From Calycina herbarum (lineage: Eukaryota; Ascomycota; Leotiomycetes; Helotiales; Pezizellaceae), in NCBI GenBank assembly GCA_001414485.1, contig LLEY01000020.1, forward strand, positions 512,733 through 576,732: DNA of 64,000 nucleotides. The letters run 5' to 3'. Shown here piece by piece: positions 48,717 to 59,629 of this stretch. Below the pieces are notes generated by a model. The model saw nothing but the letters and a program-made list of their open reading frames with translations. It did not search any database and was not told the origin of the DNA. The number at the start of each line of letters is the position of its first letter. Position 1 is the stretch's first letter. Both the position numbers and the translations under genes were made by a program.

Positions 48717-48821
48717 ATTGGTATTAGCTTGATAATTTACAGATAAGTGGTCTGGTTGAGGTGTCTTGTGGGAGAGGGGTTCAAGACGATGGAGAGGTGT
48801 CTTGTTGAATAGAGGGGTCTT

Positions 48822-48930
48822 CGTGGATGGGTGTGTTCTTGTGGAATGGGTGTGTTGTTGGATGGGTGTTGTTGTTGGATGGGTGTTGTTGTTGGATGGG
48901 TGTTGTTGGATGGGTGTTGTTGGATGGGGT
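48822..48930 (+). repeat. Minisatellite, GGATGGGTGTTGTTGTT-type units
   Basis: About six degenerate 12-18-bp units (GGATGGGTGTTGTT with variable extra GTT) lie just upstream of the 2EXR gene start. On the minus strand the repeat would be read as TTPIQQQHPSN, but no gene contains it. Confidence 0.75.
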
Positions 48931-49226
48931 TCTTGTCTGAGAGGGGTCTTGCTGAGTGCGGTTTCAAAGTTTTTGTGCGTTTGCCAAGACGCAATTGGCG
49001 CTAGTCATGCTAGCTTGACTAAATGCCGGTAAATACGATAATGATAACGTAAGCTACAAAGTAGTTATAGGTAAAGGGTGAATGTTGGTTTGCTATTTTC
49101 CTCTCTCTTAGACATATATTCATCATGTAAGAGTAAGAAGAAGTGAAAGCTAAGAACACGCAAAATATTAAGTAAACTTGATTGCTATTGCAAAAATGTT
49201 GTGTTCAATTCTGTTCCTGCGTACTC

Positions 49227-49786
49227 TCAATTGAATTTGAGTATGTCGGTGCTGGCAGTAAACTGATAGGGTCGCTTAGCGAATATCAAAACAACACCAA
49301 CAACAAAAAAAAAGTAATCTGTACATTTTGAGCAAGCGCCCTTCCGAACTATACAAGTTCCATGACAATCGTATGTGTTCTCTTTAGGCTTCATAACCCA
49401 GTTAAAAGTAGATCCTGGGTATGGATACCATGTATGTGTTGCAGTTTTCGAGATTGCGAAAACATAGCCTGGTTTACACGTAAGGGAGTAGTGTCCATCC
49501 TTGTCCCAGTGAGAAGGATCCCTGCAAACTGGATTTTTTATGTCGTTCGCGTAAACTTCTTCTCCATTAGTTTCGCCAAGATTTGGGTAGAGGTGGAGTT
49601 AGTAAAGAAACAATCGAAATTGTCCTATAAAGTCTTGGAATGAATTCCTGAGAGAATGGTGGTATTGAAAAAAGGCTGCATCTTACCGTGAACGAGGTGA
49701 TCTCACGTAATTGTGCTCTTGATATGGATGCAGGCATGGGAATAACTCGCGAAGAAGGCCGCTATTGCGATTATTTGAAGCTTCAT
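49227..49786 (-). CDS. Small secreted cysteine-rich protein (effector-like)
   Basis: The gene is assembled from two exons, each too short to stand out. Exon 1 starts at the ATG at 49786 and encodes a signal peptide, MKLQIIAIAAFFASYSHA. Preferred model: 49786-49707 joined to 49521-49227 (donor GTGAGA, acceptor TTTGCAG), 124 aa with six cysteines (C19, LTCKPGY, DCHGTC, ACSKC). Alternative: 49786-49687 joined to 49561-49227 (donor GTAAGA, acceptor GGAG), which retains EEVYANDIKNPVCRD but has an in-frame TGA at codon 28. Secretion, small size and paired cysteines fit an apoplastic effector or hydrophobin-like surface protein. No family was recognised, and a role in host interaction is inference only. 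Confidence 0.6.
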
Positions 49787-51202
49787 TATACTGGTAAAAT
49801 TGTTCTTGCAATGAATGAGTGCGAGAAAGAAGAGATGGTTTATGAAAGGCAGCTGATAAGAAGCAAGAATCCAAACGATGCTTATAGCAAATAAAAATTG
49901 AATTTTGTCATAAAGGTTTCAAAAACAGTGTAATTTATGGCAGTGCTCTTTGGACCCAGCATGTAAAATTGATGTAGCGCGAACGACTTCAAACACAACT
50001 AGAAAATACGTATGATAACTAAGAGCACGTAAAAAGGCAAAATAAAGTAATTTTTCTTATGGACTGGCCAATGGATTGGATGTATCACGTCAATGTGGCT
50101 AAATTCTGCCATGCTTCGCTGCATCCTTGGAGAGAATCCTAACAACCGAGGGTAGAAGCATACGAAAACAACCTTTCATGACAGTAAGTGTGATAGCGAC
50201 GGCGATAGCGGCTCAAATGATTTAAAGTAAAGAGGAAGATGCTTGCCTACCCGAGCAGGTAAGATTACGGGTGTGAAGTCTAGCAAAGCCTCTCTTTTCT
50301 CTTATGTTCTATTTTCTATCATTAACCATAGCAGATCTAAACTAGTTTGACCTGGTATCATAAGCTCTTATATAGTCACTCGAATTATTCTCTTTCAGTT
50401 GTCTACAACGGATGAATAAAATGACGTACAAATTTGGATGGAAGAGGCTCTTCGGATGAATCTTTGCTGTGCCTTTGAAATCGGCCTATAACTGAATCCA
50501 ACATTCAGTATTGAGGCAAAATAAACCGAGATGTGACGTCAAAATGTTTGTTGACGCATTTTCGCTCATTTTATGATACTGAGTTGAAGAGTAAAGTTTT
50601 GAAGTTGGAAGCCGAAGACCTTTTGACAGCAACAACCACTACGACAGCAAGAACCCCCCTCGTGTTTTTTTACACATAGATACCTTTCGAAGCTTCGACA
50701 ATAAATTAGTATACGATACTGAACCGCGCCAAAGAGTCGTTAGCGTCCTTCGTGGCAGGCTGCAATTGTGCCTCTGAATTTGACGTATTAGTTTTTCCGC
50801 CACTCACCACCTTCTCAAAAGAATCTGAGGTATGAGCATGGGGGCCCAAACATCCTTCTCAACTTTTGTCTATTTTTCTGGTAACTTGTGTTCAAACTTC
50901 GGAGTGTATGTTGAGCAATATATCCTTCACCTGGAGGACTATACCCATACACCACGTCACTCAAGAGGTATTCAATTACTCGCGCTAAATTTAATGCTCT
51001 GTCATCCTAAGCCCTCCTTTCACATGGGACAAATGCACGACAGTGTTAAAAGATTCGGCAGCAATTTAGTTAATTCAGGCGAGTGGAGAAACGAAGCTAT
51101 CCGTATCACGAAAGCAATAAATAACCCACCAACTCCACAAAGTTACCCCCAAATGACTTTCTTCACCCTTGCCAAGACAGCAAAAAGCTTTCCACCACAA
51201 AT
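49787..51202. other. Intergenic region, 1.4 kb
   Basis: No gene called. The plus-strand frame 50832-51239 has an ATG but no recognisable content and overlaps the last exon of the SET gene. Confidence 0.45.
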
Positions 51203-52749
51203 TTATGACATTTGTCTCCAATTTCCTTGTCTCGGGTAGAACTTTCTCATTCTTTGTTGGGATTGCTCTTCGGTCTCCTGAACCGGGAACCAAATGGATT
51301 GTTTCGCTCCCAACTTGTTGTTGAGTTTCCATAGAACAATAGCATTGGAGTTTGAGGTGTCTAGTCCGACGGTCTTTTGGATGATGTCTTGTTGAGTATC
51401 TGCCCATCTTGTGGCCCTGGTAATTGTAAGTCAGCAATGGGACATGAAATTCGAGGAGATCGGAAGTGAAAGGAAGAGGCAGAGCTAGAGATTTCACCTG
51501 TACTTACATTGCTCTATCACCAAGGCGCATTGCAGACTCACGAGCTTTGTTGCAAGCATACTCGAGAGAACTTGGAAGACCTTCATGCTCAGCGTCTAAA
51601 GGTGATGTTAGTACTTGTAGCAGTGATATGGAGAAGCGCATGCTGGAACTTACTGGAGATGAATTGATGAATATCACTGAGGTGGTGATTTTCAGCAAGG
51701 CGGCGTACCTCTCTTTCTGCTATATAGGAGAAGAAGACAGTATTAATATTTGTTTCATTAGAAACTATCCTCCAGAGTGAACTAAACATACCTGCATTTT
51801 GAGGCGGAAGGCCAGGATCGAATTTGTTGATTGTATTACGGAATTGTTGAAGGAAAGAACGTCGAAGGTTGCTCTGGGATACATCTCTATGGGAAAAGTG
51901 TTTTGTGCAGAGAGAACAGACACAATCAAAATGCCAGATTTCCTTCAAATTAGCTCGGCGCTGGTCCCTAGGGTACTCCACATCCATGTAATGAATTGTG
52001 ATTTCCTCACCCTCCTGGATATCATGGAGGACTTGAACTGTGTAGCAGTTGGTGAGCCAGTTCATGTTACCCATCGCATTGGGAAGACAGGAATGGTTGA
52101 ATCGAGCGATGGTTGGGCAAAGGACTCTTCCTATACCGACATCCATGGCGTTTTGCTCAAAGATCATGGTGAGTGGCGCGGCATTTTCCGAAGTAGGGAC
52201 GAATTGAAGATTCATTATTGCTGCCTTGCGGTCTTCGGGGAGAGATTCAAAGGCGAATTTGAGGTTGGTTTGACTCAAGTATTTCGTTCTGAGGTCGATG
52301 GAGGGAACTTCGGCAATGATGCGAGTGAACGCCTTGATGTCCTTGTTTGCAATGATACCCTTGCCAGTCTTCTCAGTATCCTCGATTCTTACGAAGTCGG
52401 GAGCTTGTGCTTGTCTTGAATATTCCTCCATCGAAGGCATGTTCTGTCGTCCTCGCGGCATCTTGGCTCCTTGTGGCATCTGTGATTTCTTGTTTGGAAA
52501 GCTGAACAGCCTTGAAACTGGTGGCGGGATGGCGACTCGATGGCGAGGTGGCTCTGAAGCAGTTGACGACTCTGAAGCAGTTGACGACTCTGAAGCAGTT
52601 GGCGACTCTAAAGCAGTTGGCGACTCCAAAGTAGATGGCGACTCTAAAGCGGTTGGCGACTCCAAAGGGGTTAGAAGGGTTGGCTCCGAAGTCGGCGGTT
52701 CCTCTGAAGGACCAGTAGTTGGCGGTGAGGTGGGGTTTGTGCTGGCCAT
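51203..52749 (-). CDS. SET-domain protein (SETD5/SMYD-like, fungal)
   Basis: Exons 52749-51792, 51719-51654, 51595-51508 and 51416-51203 give 441 aa. After a disordered Ser/Pro-rich N-terminus with a hexapeptide repeat come the SET elements: IEDTEKTGKGIIANKDIKA (near 110), RFNHSCLPNAMGNMNW (about 218-233; NHxCxPN binds S-adenosylmethionine), GEEITIHYMDVEYPRDQRR (near 246) and a post-SET FDCVCSLC cysteine cluster (near 271). The split SET arrangement resembles SMYD/SET5-type lysine methyltransferases, although no MYND zinc finger is visible. Substrates may be histone or non-histone proteins. The start is the ATG at 52749. An upstream in-frame extension to 52899 has only GTG. Confidence 0.88.
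52551..52672 (-). repeat. 18-bp tandem repeat coding ESPTAL hexapeptides
   Basis: Seven adjacent 18-bp units (GACTCTGAAGCAGTTGAC and close variants on the plus strand) lie inside the SET gene and are translated as ALESPT/ASESST. The first units are nearly identical, the later ones diverged, all in frame. Confidence 0.9.
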
Positions 52750-53919
52750 TTCGGCGGCTGGTGAACTTTGTGCTATTTGTGGTGTTGTAAGAAAGGTTTC
52801 AGAAGACAATCTCAGTAAAAAAGCGAAGCCGACTTGCCGAACACGTGGTGAATCCTGAGCAAACTCCAATGCAGCAACATACAGCACAGCCACATTCACC
52901 AGGCTAGCAAAAACAACACGTGATAATGAATATTGCCAGGTTGACAGACTTCTATGTTAGCTTCTTTAACCTACAGTAACTTCTCTTTGTTGATTTCTGT
53001 TCTCCAGATAGTTATAAGTCTTCCTGAGTAACTCAGCGTTACTCTTTCCTTTAGAAAATACAATTATCAGAAGTGGTTTGAGGGTAAGACTATTCGTAAG
53101 CTTCTCTCTCTTAAGTTTCTTTTCTTAAACTATTTAGAAAAAGAGAATTAAATAGCTAAAGTTACTAGAAGTTGAAACTCAATTACAAAGTGAGGAGTTT
53201 TAAGCTAGTTATAAGTCTTTCTAAGTGACCTAGTTTTACTCTTTCTTTTGGAAAATAGAATTGTTAGGAGATCTTCGAGACTAGGACTCTTTATAAGCTT
53301 CACTTTTCGATTATTTTCCCCTTGAAACTTTAGTAAAGCTGTGTTTTTCGGGTTTTTGTTACACGACTTGTTTTTCTAAACTAATTTTAGTCCTTGATCG
53401 TTACGAATCTTAGAAAACCGTAAAGTCTGATGCAGGTCGATACGTCCTTGCATGTAAGGCAAAAGAGTGTCCATTCCACCCTGAGGCTACAGATGCTCAG
53501 TTTCTCGAGGAGGCTTCAAAAGTGGTTGATCTAAGCGATAAAAGTAGTAAAAGTGGTAAGCGAAAGAGTAGGGAGTACTAGGAACAACCACTACCTCCCA
53601 CAAATATGAGCGAGAAGCAGGAAATACGTCGTTGGGGTCAGGTCAGTTATCGCACGCCAGGGCACCTTTTTGTTTTGAAATGGGATTTTTAAAGTTCTAT
53701 TCCTCATAATTTCATTCTCGGCAATTTTAGAATTCTAGAAAGAACATATCCAAACAATCTCATTGGTTCAACATGCAAAAATAAACATCAGGTGCTGGAG
53801 TAGGGGTTCGTGTCTTAACTTGTGTAACGGAACGCAGAAGAAAGGAGGCAAACACTTCTCAAGACCTCAACCATAACAAGTCCATATCAAAGGGCAAAAC
53901 AATACAAGTACAAGCTAAT
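52750..53919. other. Spacer with a diverged direct repeat
   Basis: Two copies of a ~95-bp sequence lie at 53010-53104 and 53207-53302 (both start AGTTATAAGTCTT and end TAAGCTTC). They differ at roughly a quarter of positions, mostly C/T and A/G. The surrounding DNA is AT-rich. No gene seen. Confidence 0.6.
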
Positions 53920-54396
53920 ATGCCAATCTTCGACAAAAACACCCTTCGCCTTCTCAAACTCCACTCGCGACAACATTCAAAATAGCAATCCTCCAACAAC
54001 CAACTCCTTCAATCCCCAACCACCCAACAAACAACCACGGTTGGATTGACAGATTTCACCTTCTTCACCCAACTCCCCTGGGAACTTTAAAATCTCATTT
54101 GGAGCTTTTCCGACAGACCTCGTTACGTCTCCCTCCGTTCCAAAAGAAAGGGAAACATCGTTTTACCTCTCCACGTATTGCATGCCTCCCGCTTGTTCGC
54201 TCGTCAAAGATACTACACTCGCCTTGTAAGACACGACGAACCTCCGGAATGGTGGACAGAAGTGTATCCCGAAACTACGCATTCCTTCTCGATCACGCGG
54301 TTGACTCTATCATTTGTTTCTGAACAAATCTGGAGAAAAATGCATGAAACATCTTGGATGAGGGGACGCAAACTTTTGTATTTGCAGGAAAGATGA
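53920..54396 (+). pseudogene. Broken 2EXR-domain gene (copy 2)
   Basis: One frame from the ATG at 53920 to the TGA at 54394 carries the 2EXR signature (TDFTFFTQLPWEL, stop, NLIWSF) and a further 100 plausible residues (PRYVSLRSKRKG, EPPEWWTEVYPETTHSFSIT, LTLSFVSEQIWRKMHETSW). It is interrupted by TAG near 53977 and by TAA at 54088-54090 inside the signature where relatives have Arg or Gln. CAG/CAA/CGA to TAG/TAA/TGA are C-to-T type changes, as RIP would leave. Similarity fades after the stop. Confidence 0.7.
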
Positions 54397-57300
54397 GACG
54401 TATCCAGAGACAGAGAAGAAGTCACGGCCTTGATCTCAACGTCATTGAGACATGTCGCCATTGAGGTTTGTTGTTTGTCAGGAGCAGAAGGAGAGGAGCG
54501 TGAGCACTTGGTCCAATTGCTGTTGGGAGATCTTGAAGAAGGCATATCCAAATATTGAAGGAGTTACGTTTGTGATGAGGACTCGGACATGGAACAGCTA
54601 GCTATGATCCAAGGAGTCTGGTGAAGGCGGAGATTAGGGAGGGAAGATACAATTACCGCGGCCACTGGATTCCTACACTGAGTCAGATTATTAGTTCGAT
54701 GGGGAGTACTCAGGTCGAAATGAAGTTGTGCTGGTTTCCAAAAGAACAAAATTCGGTACAGTGGGTCTAAGAAAGGCGAGATTAAATCTCTTTAGATTAA
54801 TAAGGTCTATACTTTCTATCCCTAGCTTTAATCAAAGAGTGTTAAAGTAAGTAAAGGAATTCCAGTGTTTTCGGCCCGTGTAAAATGTAAAATGGGTTAA
54901 AGTCCATGTCTTCTAACTTTTAGTTACTCCAATTGAACAACCAGAAAGAATCTACAAATAATTTTTAGAGGACTATTTATAAGATGCTCTAATAAGACTA
55001 GTTTGAGACTTTTCGGTATAAGATATTAGAAAGTTGGAAAGTAGAAATTCTCAATACCTTAGTAACGTCTACTTGAGGTTCGGATTATACTTCTAAGCTC
55101 CAACTCAAGTACTAAGATAATTGCTCGAGTCACAGTGTGCGCAGCTACAGCCTACTCCCTAGTCCCTGCTCTACTCCAAAAAGCAGCGCGTTTCACAAAA
55201 GACACCAAAATCCCGTCGTCAAGCCATGAAGCCACAAAGTCCGAGGTCAGTACTCCACTTTAAAGACAATCCAGAGGTCGCTCACATACCAAGACGTTAA
55301 ATTCTCAAAACAAAACAAAAGCTTTGGCTTCAGATAAAGAACATGAACTTTCCTCGAACTTCGCTGGAGTTCGAATAATTCTCTCGGTTTTCTCAAAAAT
55401 AAATGAATCACAACGACGGGAAATTTGGTGAACAAGAGAAGCTACAGTTGTGCAGTCCGTACTATAAGTAAACCGAGGGCGTACCTGCTGTGACTGTAAA
55501 GGAGGTCTTGGATTGTTGAAGTGCAGGTTTCTAAACTTAGAGTGGGAGGAAATCATGCTTTACCTATGAGTGAGGGAAGAAGAGGTCGGAGAAGGCGGGT
55601 TAGATAACTAGCGAGCCTGACTGGATGTGGTGAAACATTGGTTGAAGAGCTTACAATTGATTGCATTTCCGAAACTCGTCAAGGAAGTAACTTGGTTTGA
55701 GAAGTGTGATAGAGGTAGAGAATGGTAAAGTTGGGTATGTATGCGGAATTACTTTCGAAAGGAGTGGGTAGGATTGATGCTTTGTGGGAGAAGAGCGAAG
55801 TCGTAGTCAAGCGGATATAGATATCTGATAGCTTGACAAGGGGTAATAATATTCAAGGGTGACCTTTTCTTCGCGATGAGCACGAACAATTATCAAAAAG
55901 TACTAAAGTAATTTCCATTCACATTTCATGAAACAAACACAACTAATAGCCCCCTCGAATTCTACTCTACAGCATAAAACTAGCGATTTAGAGTCCTTGG
56001 TTGAGCGGTGTGCCACGTAGAAATTGCCTCATCCTGTTCCTGATAGAAAGGGGTAAGAAAGTGACACGAGTATCCACCTGAATGGCAGTCTAGACAATAC
56101 TGGAGACACCAGCCTCGGCATTTCTATTGGGACCGCTTTCCCCACACGACGTCCATGGTGTCTAACTTCGACGCCTAGCGGATGTACCGTATTCAGGAAA
56201 GCTGTTGACAACTTCTACTAGAAGGTTGCTGTTACCAAAGAAAAATATGAATCGATAATTAGCTTCCTTGAGCTTCACTCGATGTTCTCTCCAGTTTTTG
56301 GAAACAAAAATAGTTTTATGGAAAGCTAGTGGGCAAGAGGAACTTTACGTAGTTGTGGAGGTAGTGTAAAAACAAAGTCACTGAGGAGTACCTGCTGGTA
56401 ATTGTACTGACTGTGAAAGGGGTGTTTTGCATCCGAAAGTGACTTGAAAACTAAACGCAATTTCCAGAAATTAAGGAGAGATATAAAGGATTGGACCTAC
56501 AACTTAGTCTTGAGCAAACAGGAACTTGTATAACAGTTGGAAATATACTTCCATGATCCCAATGTGAAAAGCAGCATTGGAGGCCACCGAAACACCATAG
56601 CTCGGAAGACCTTCCGGCGGTTTCAATCCAGAACACCAGTCAAACCAAAAGCTCGAACCAACTGCGCTAATTACCCGCCAGCCATCAGAAGCTTGGATCC
56701 AAGGAATCAGCTGTTCGTGACACCCTGATGGGCCAGGAACAAAATTCTTCCCAAAGATCCACAAACCAAAAACGTCCCGACGAAAACTTTTCCGTCGCAA
56801 CTCAAATCCCGACATATGTCCAATCGGGGGTTTTCCCGCCGCACGAGCAGCCTCAAAACAAGCTCAGAATAGACGCTAGAAGTCGGTTGGAAACGTCATG
56901 GAAGGGCTTATTTAGAGTTTACTGTTGAGCGACCAATGTCTGTGCTTCGTTGGTGGAGCTCCTTGAGGAAAACTCGTGATAATTGTGGATATAATCGAGT
57001 AATGATTGAGTAATTTCGAAACAATTTTCGAAAAAATAGATTGGTTCGAGACAAAATCTAGAAATGGGAAACGTAGTCCCCAAGGCCTTTCATAGCCGGC
57101 TCCAGCGATCCTATCTATGGGCTTGTGGAGCTTTACATAGACCCCTGGGAAGATCCCAAAAATTATGTAATGCTGTGACCCTGCCATTTTTTTCAGGTCG
57201 GGCAACTGAAATGGTGGAGAAGGGAGCTTCATCTATTGAAAAGAAAAAAAACGTGCCCGATGTGAAGGATCACGAATATCGAAGATGACTGTGACGCCCG

Positions 57301-58226
57301 TCGCCCGCCTGGCGTAAGTTTCAATATTTCGCAGCCCGCTCCAAGGATGGCGAATAAATAGATTCCATTACTTCATCTTGAAATTGAAGTTGCATCAAAG
57401 TTGTTTTTGTTGCCATAAAAGGAAGCAGTGTGTAACATGCCGAATCTAGGTACCAATCCGGGGTTCGATGCCCAATGCAGTGACGCTATGAGGCGTCGAG
57501 CACATGACCGTCTCCGAGGAGATATAAAATCAAAATATCAAAAGTCTCACACCATCCGCACCTCAATTTGCGGGGAAAAGACAAAGCAATTTTGTCCTTG
57601 GTGAGGTGCTTCCCCGCACTTCAAATGCGCGTAGACGACATCAAAAGGGATTTGGTTTGCATCTTGGGCGGATGACGATTCCGCCACTTCCAGAAGGAAA
57701 GTCAATTGTTGGTGTTGACGAGCCGACTTGATATTTTGTATCACCACGCCAGCCTCCAAGTTGTTATGTATTGATTTCATTGGAGAAATTGATCGGAAGT
57801 CGGCTTGCTAGTTTAAGCTTGGCGATTGCCCCTCGTTGGAATCTGGGGATGGCGACATCGGCGACCTGACGGCACAAGAAATCAACGTGCGATGGGTACT
57901 GTCCCTTATTCCGTACGGAGTACGGAGTGCGTTCTTCTGGAATGCAGAGAAATTTCCGATCAGATGTCTCCGTGTAGGTTTCTTGTAGAAAGGACCTTGT
58001 GGACTGATTGTTGCATGCGTCTAATCTGACTTCATACCTCGTGTAGAAATGGGTCTAGAGTAATCCTTCGAAGGAGTGACAAAGTTCTCTTGACTGAACA
58101 AGAATGAGCATTTGAAACGTGCTACAGTATATAATTTTACAACTCAATTGCCAAGAGCTCAAAGTCCAACAATTGCCCTGCCAAACTGAGTGGAACACGA
58201 GCCAACGAAAAATTCTTTCGAGGGAG
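54397..58226. other. Intergenic region, 3.8 kb
   Basis: AT-rich at 54780-55130, otherwise mixed. Short minus-strand frames with ATG exist (56815-56504, 57232-56912, 57780-57547) but none has a family signature. The plus frame at 56520-56960 reads protein-like between four stops and might be a decayed gene. TACGGAGTACGGAGT at 57914 is a near-palindromic tandem motif. Confidence 0.4.
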
Positions 58227-59018
58227 TCATGGGCGGCTGAGAAATTCAATGCTGCTCCACCAGCGCCGGGAGAGCTCCAATTTAAGGCTGAGAGGTCGTG
58301 GGTCTGATGAACGCAAACTAACGACAGTCGGAAATCTCAACTTCAAGCGGAACCAGGAATGGCCAGCTAAGAATAATCCTCTCCTTGCAGACTCGCGGTG
58401 AACAGAGAGAGCACCACCTTGATGGGGTGGTGTTGTTGGTTTTTGATAGCTCCAGCGGTGACTCGTGGTTGCTAGACGATAATTCGTCGACATGTGCGCG
58501 TGCACTGCGTGAGAGCTTCCAGAGGCTTTAGGGGTTCTGCTCTCCGCATTTCGGTAGTTTGGGGCGTTGCTCGTGGTGCTCATGTGATGGTGTTGAATTG
58601 AGGGTTGATGAAGTCGATATCTCGAAATCACGTCAGCTAATTGAGCCCAGAGCAAGGATTGACGAGGGTAATAGGGAGACGAATAGCAAGGCAAATCTGA
58701 ATCAAACGAGGATGGTACGACGCCTCGCCTTGGAGTTGGAGTTGTTGAAAGGCGTGCATTTGTTGGATCTTCGTGTGCCTGGAAAGGGACGCTTAAACGT
58801 AAGAGGAACCGGGGTCTGGAAAAGACTACTTCGTCCCAGGCGTAACAGTCCATAACGGGGCCTCCTAAATAAACCCTGCTTTGCTGGGTCCCGTTATGGA
58901 CTGTTACGAAGTACAGGCGGATTTTCCTCTTCCATGCGCAGATGACTTGATGGCTTGATGACTTGAGCTTTCCAGACTCGAATTGCGGCGGCCAAGTGAG
59001 GTGCCGCCCTGGAGACAT
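58227..59018 (-). CDS. Hypothetical 263-aa open reading frame
   Basis: The longest unexplained frame in the right half, with an ATG at 59018 and no intron signal needed. The sequence is rich in Ser, Arg, Pro and His (RRGVVPSSFDSDLP, HHHMSTTSNAPNYRNAES) without domain, signal peptide or clear secondary structure. It spans a 19-bp inverted repeat, which argues that part of it is repeat-derived. It could be spurious, or only the part from MSTTSNAPNYRN on may be real. Confidence 0.25.
   Translation of the reverse strand: MSPGRHLTWPPQFESGKLKSSSHQVICAWKRKIRLYFVTVHNGTQQSRVYLGGPVMDCYAWDEVVFSRPRFLLRLSVPFQAHEDPTNARLSTTPTPRRGVVPSSFDSDLPCYSSPYYPRQSLLWAQLADVISRYRLHQPSIQHHHMSTTSNAPNYRNAESRTPKASGSSHAVHAHMSTNYRLATTSHRWSYQKPTTPPHQGGALSVHRESARRGLFLAGHSWFRLKLRFPTVVSLRSSDPRPLSLKLELSRRWWSSIEFLSRP
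58827..58913. repeat. Inverted repeat/hairpin with a 9-nt asymmetry
   Basis: CGTAACAGTCCATAACGGG (58841-58859) and CCCGTTATGGACTGTTACG (58890-58908) are perfect 19-nt inverse copies around a 30-nt loop. Beyond the arms TACTTCG is also inverted, but the left copy has nine extra bases (TCCCAGGCG, 58834-58842) between TACTTCG and TAACAG. Confidence 0.85.
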
Positions 59019-59629
59019 GCCACTCCATGATCTGAGCCATCCTGTAGCCGTAGTCGTAGTCCTGGTGCTTTGCCTAGCATCGCGACCTCAAATCCATAAA
59101 TGGTGACATCGATGCCACTGGCTCCACCCTAACCAGCATGCAGCAACAGTCAGAGCAAAAGAGAGTATAAAACCTGAGGGCCCCGCCCTAGTTTTTGGCG
59201 GCGGAAAAGAAAACGCCGAATCCCAATGCAAACGAAAGAAAATTACCTTGGGTTGCGAAGCAAGAACAAAGAAAAGCCAAGGTACTAAGGTACTAGAACG
59301 ACCCGGTGACAGAAGCTACCTACTACTAGTACCTACTCACACCACACACCACACACCAACTCTCAAAGACCAGCAAAATTAACAACCCCTCCACCCACCA
59401 CCACCACCACTATTTCTCCTCGAGTCCCCAACACATGGCCGACGAAGGAAAAACTCTGGAATAACTTCAATCACAAAATTCAGAAAACGGCACCCAGTTT
59501 TTCTGCAGATTTCGTCATAGCTAATAGCGACGACCTATTGCCGCGTCTAAACCTCGGCTTACCGTATCTACGGAGGTACTCCTACTCTGAATCTCGGCGA
59601 CCTAGCACTCAGCCAGTGCCATCGAAAAG
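59019..59629. other. Promoter and leader region of the arrestin-like gene
   Basis: C/A-rich leader with CCACC-type runs (59340-59420). Several ATGs occur upstream (59112, 59138, 59225, 59433), so short upstream frames are possible if the transcript begins before them. Confidence 0.45.

Noticed and set aside
52750..52899. N-terminal extension of the SET protein
   Set aside because: The upstream start is GTG; the first ATG is at 52749.
57450..57500. tRNA B-box-like GGGTTCGATGCCC
   Set aside because: The T stem does not pair fully and no A box or acceptor stem is found at the right distance.
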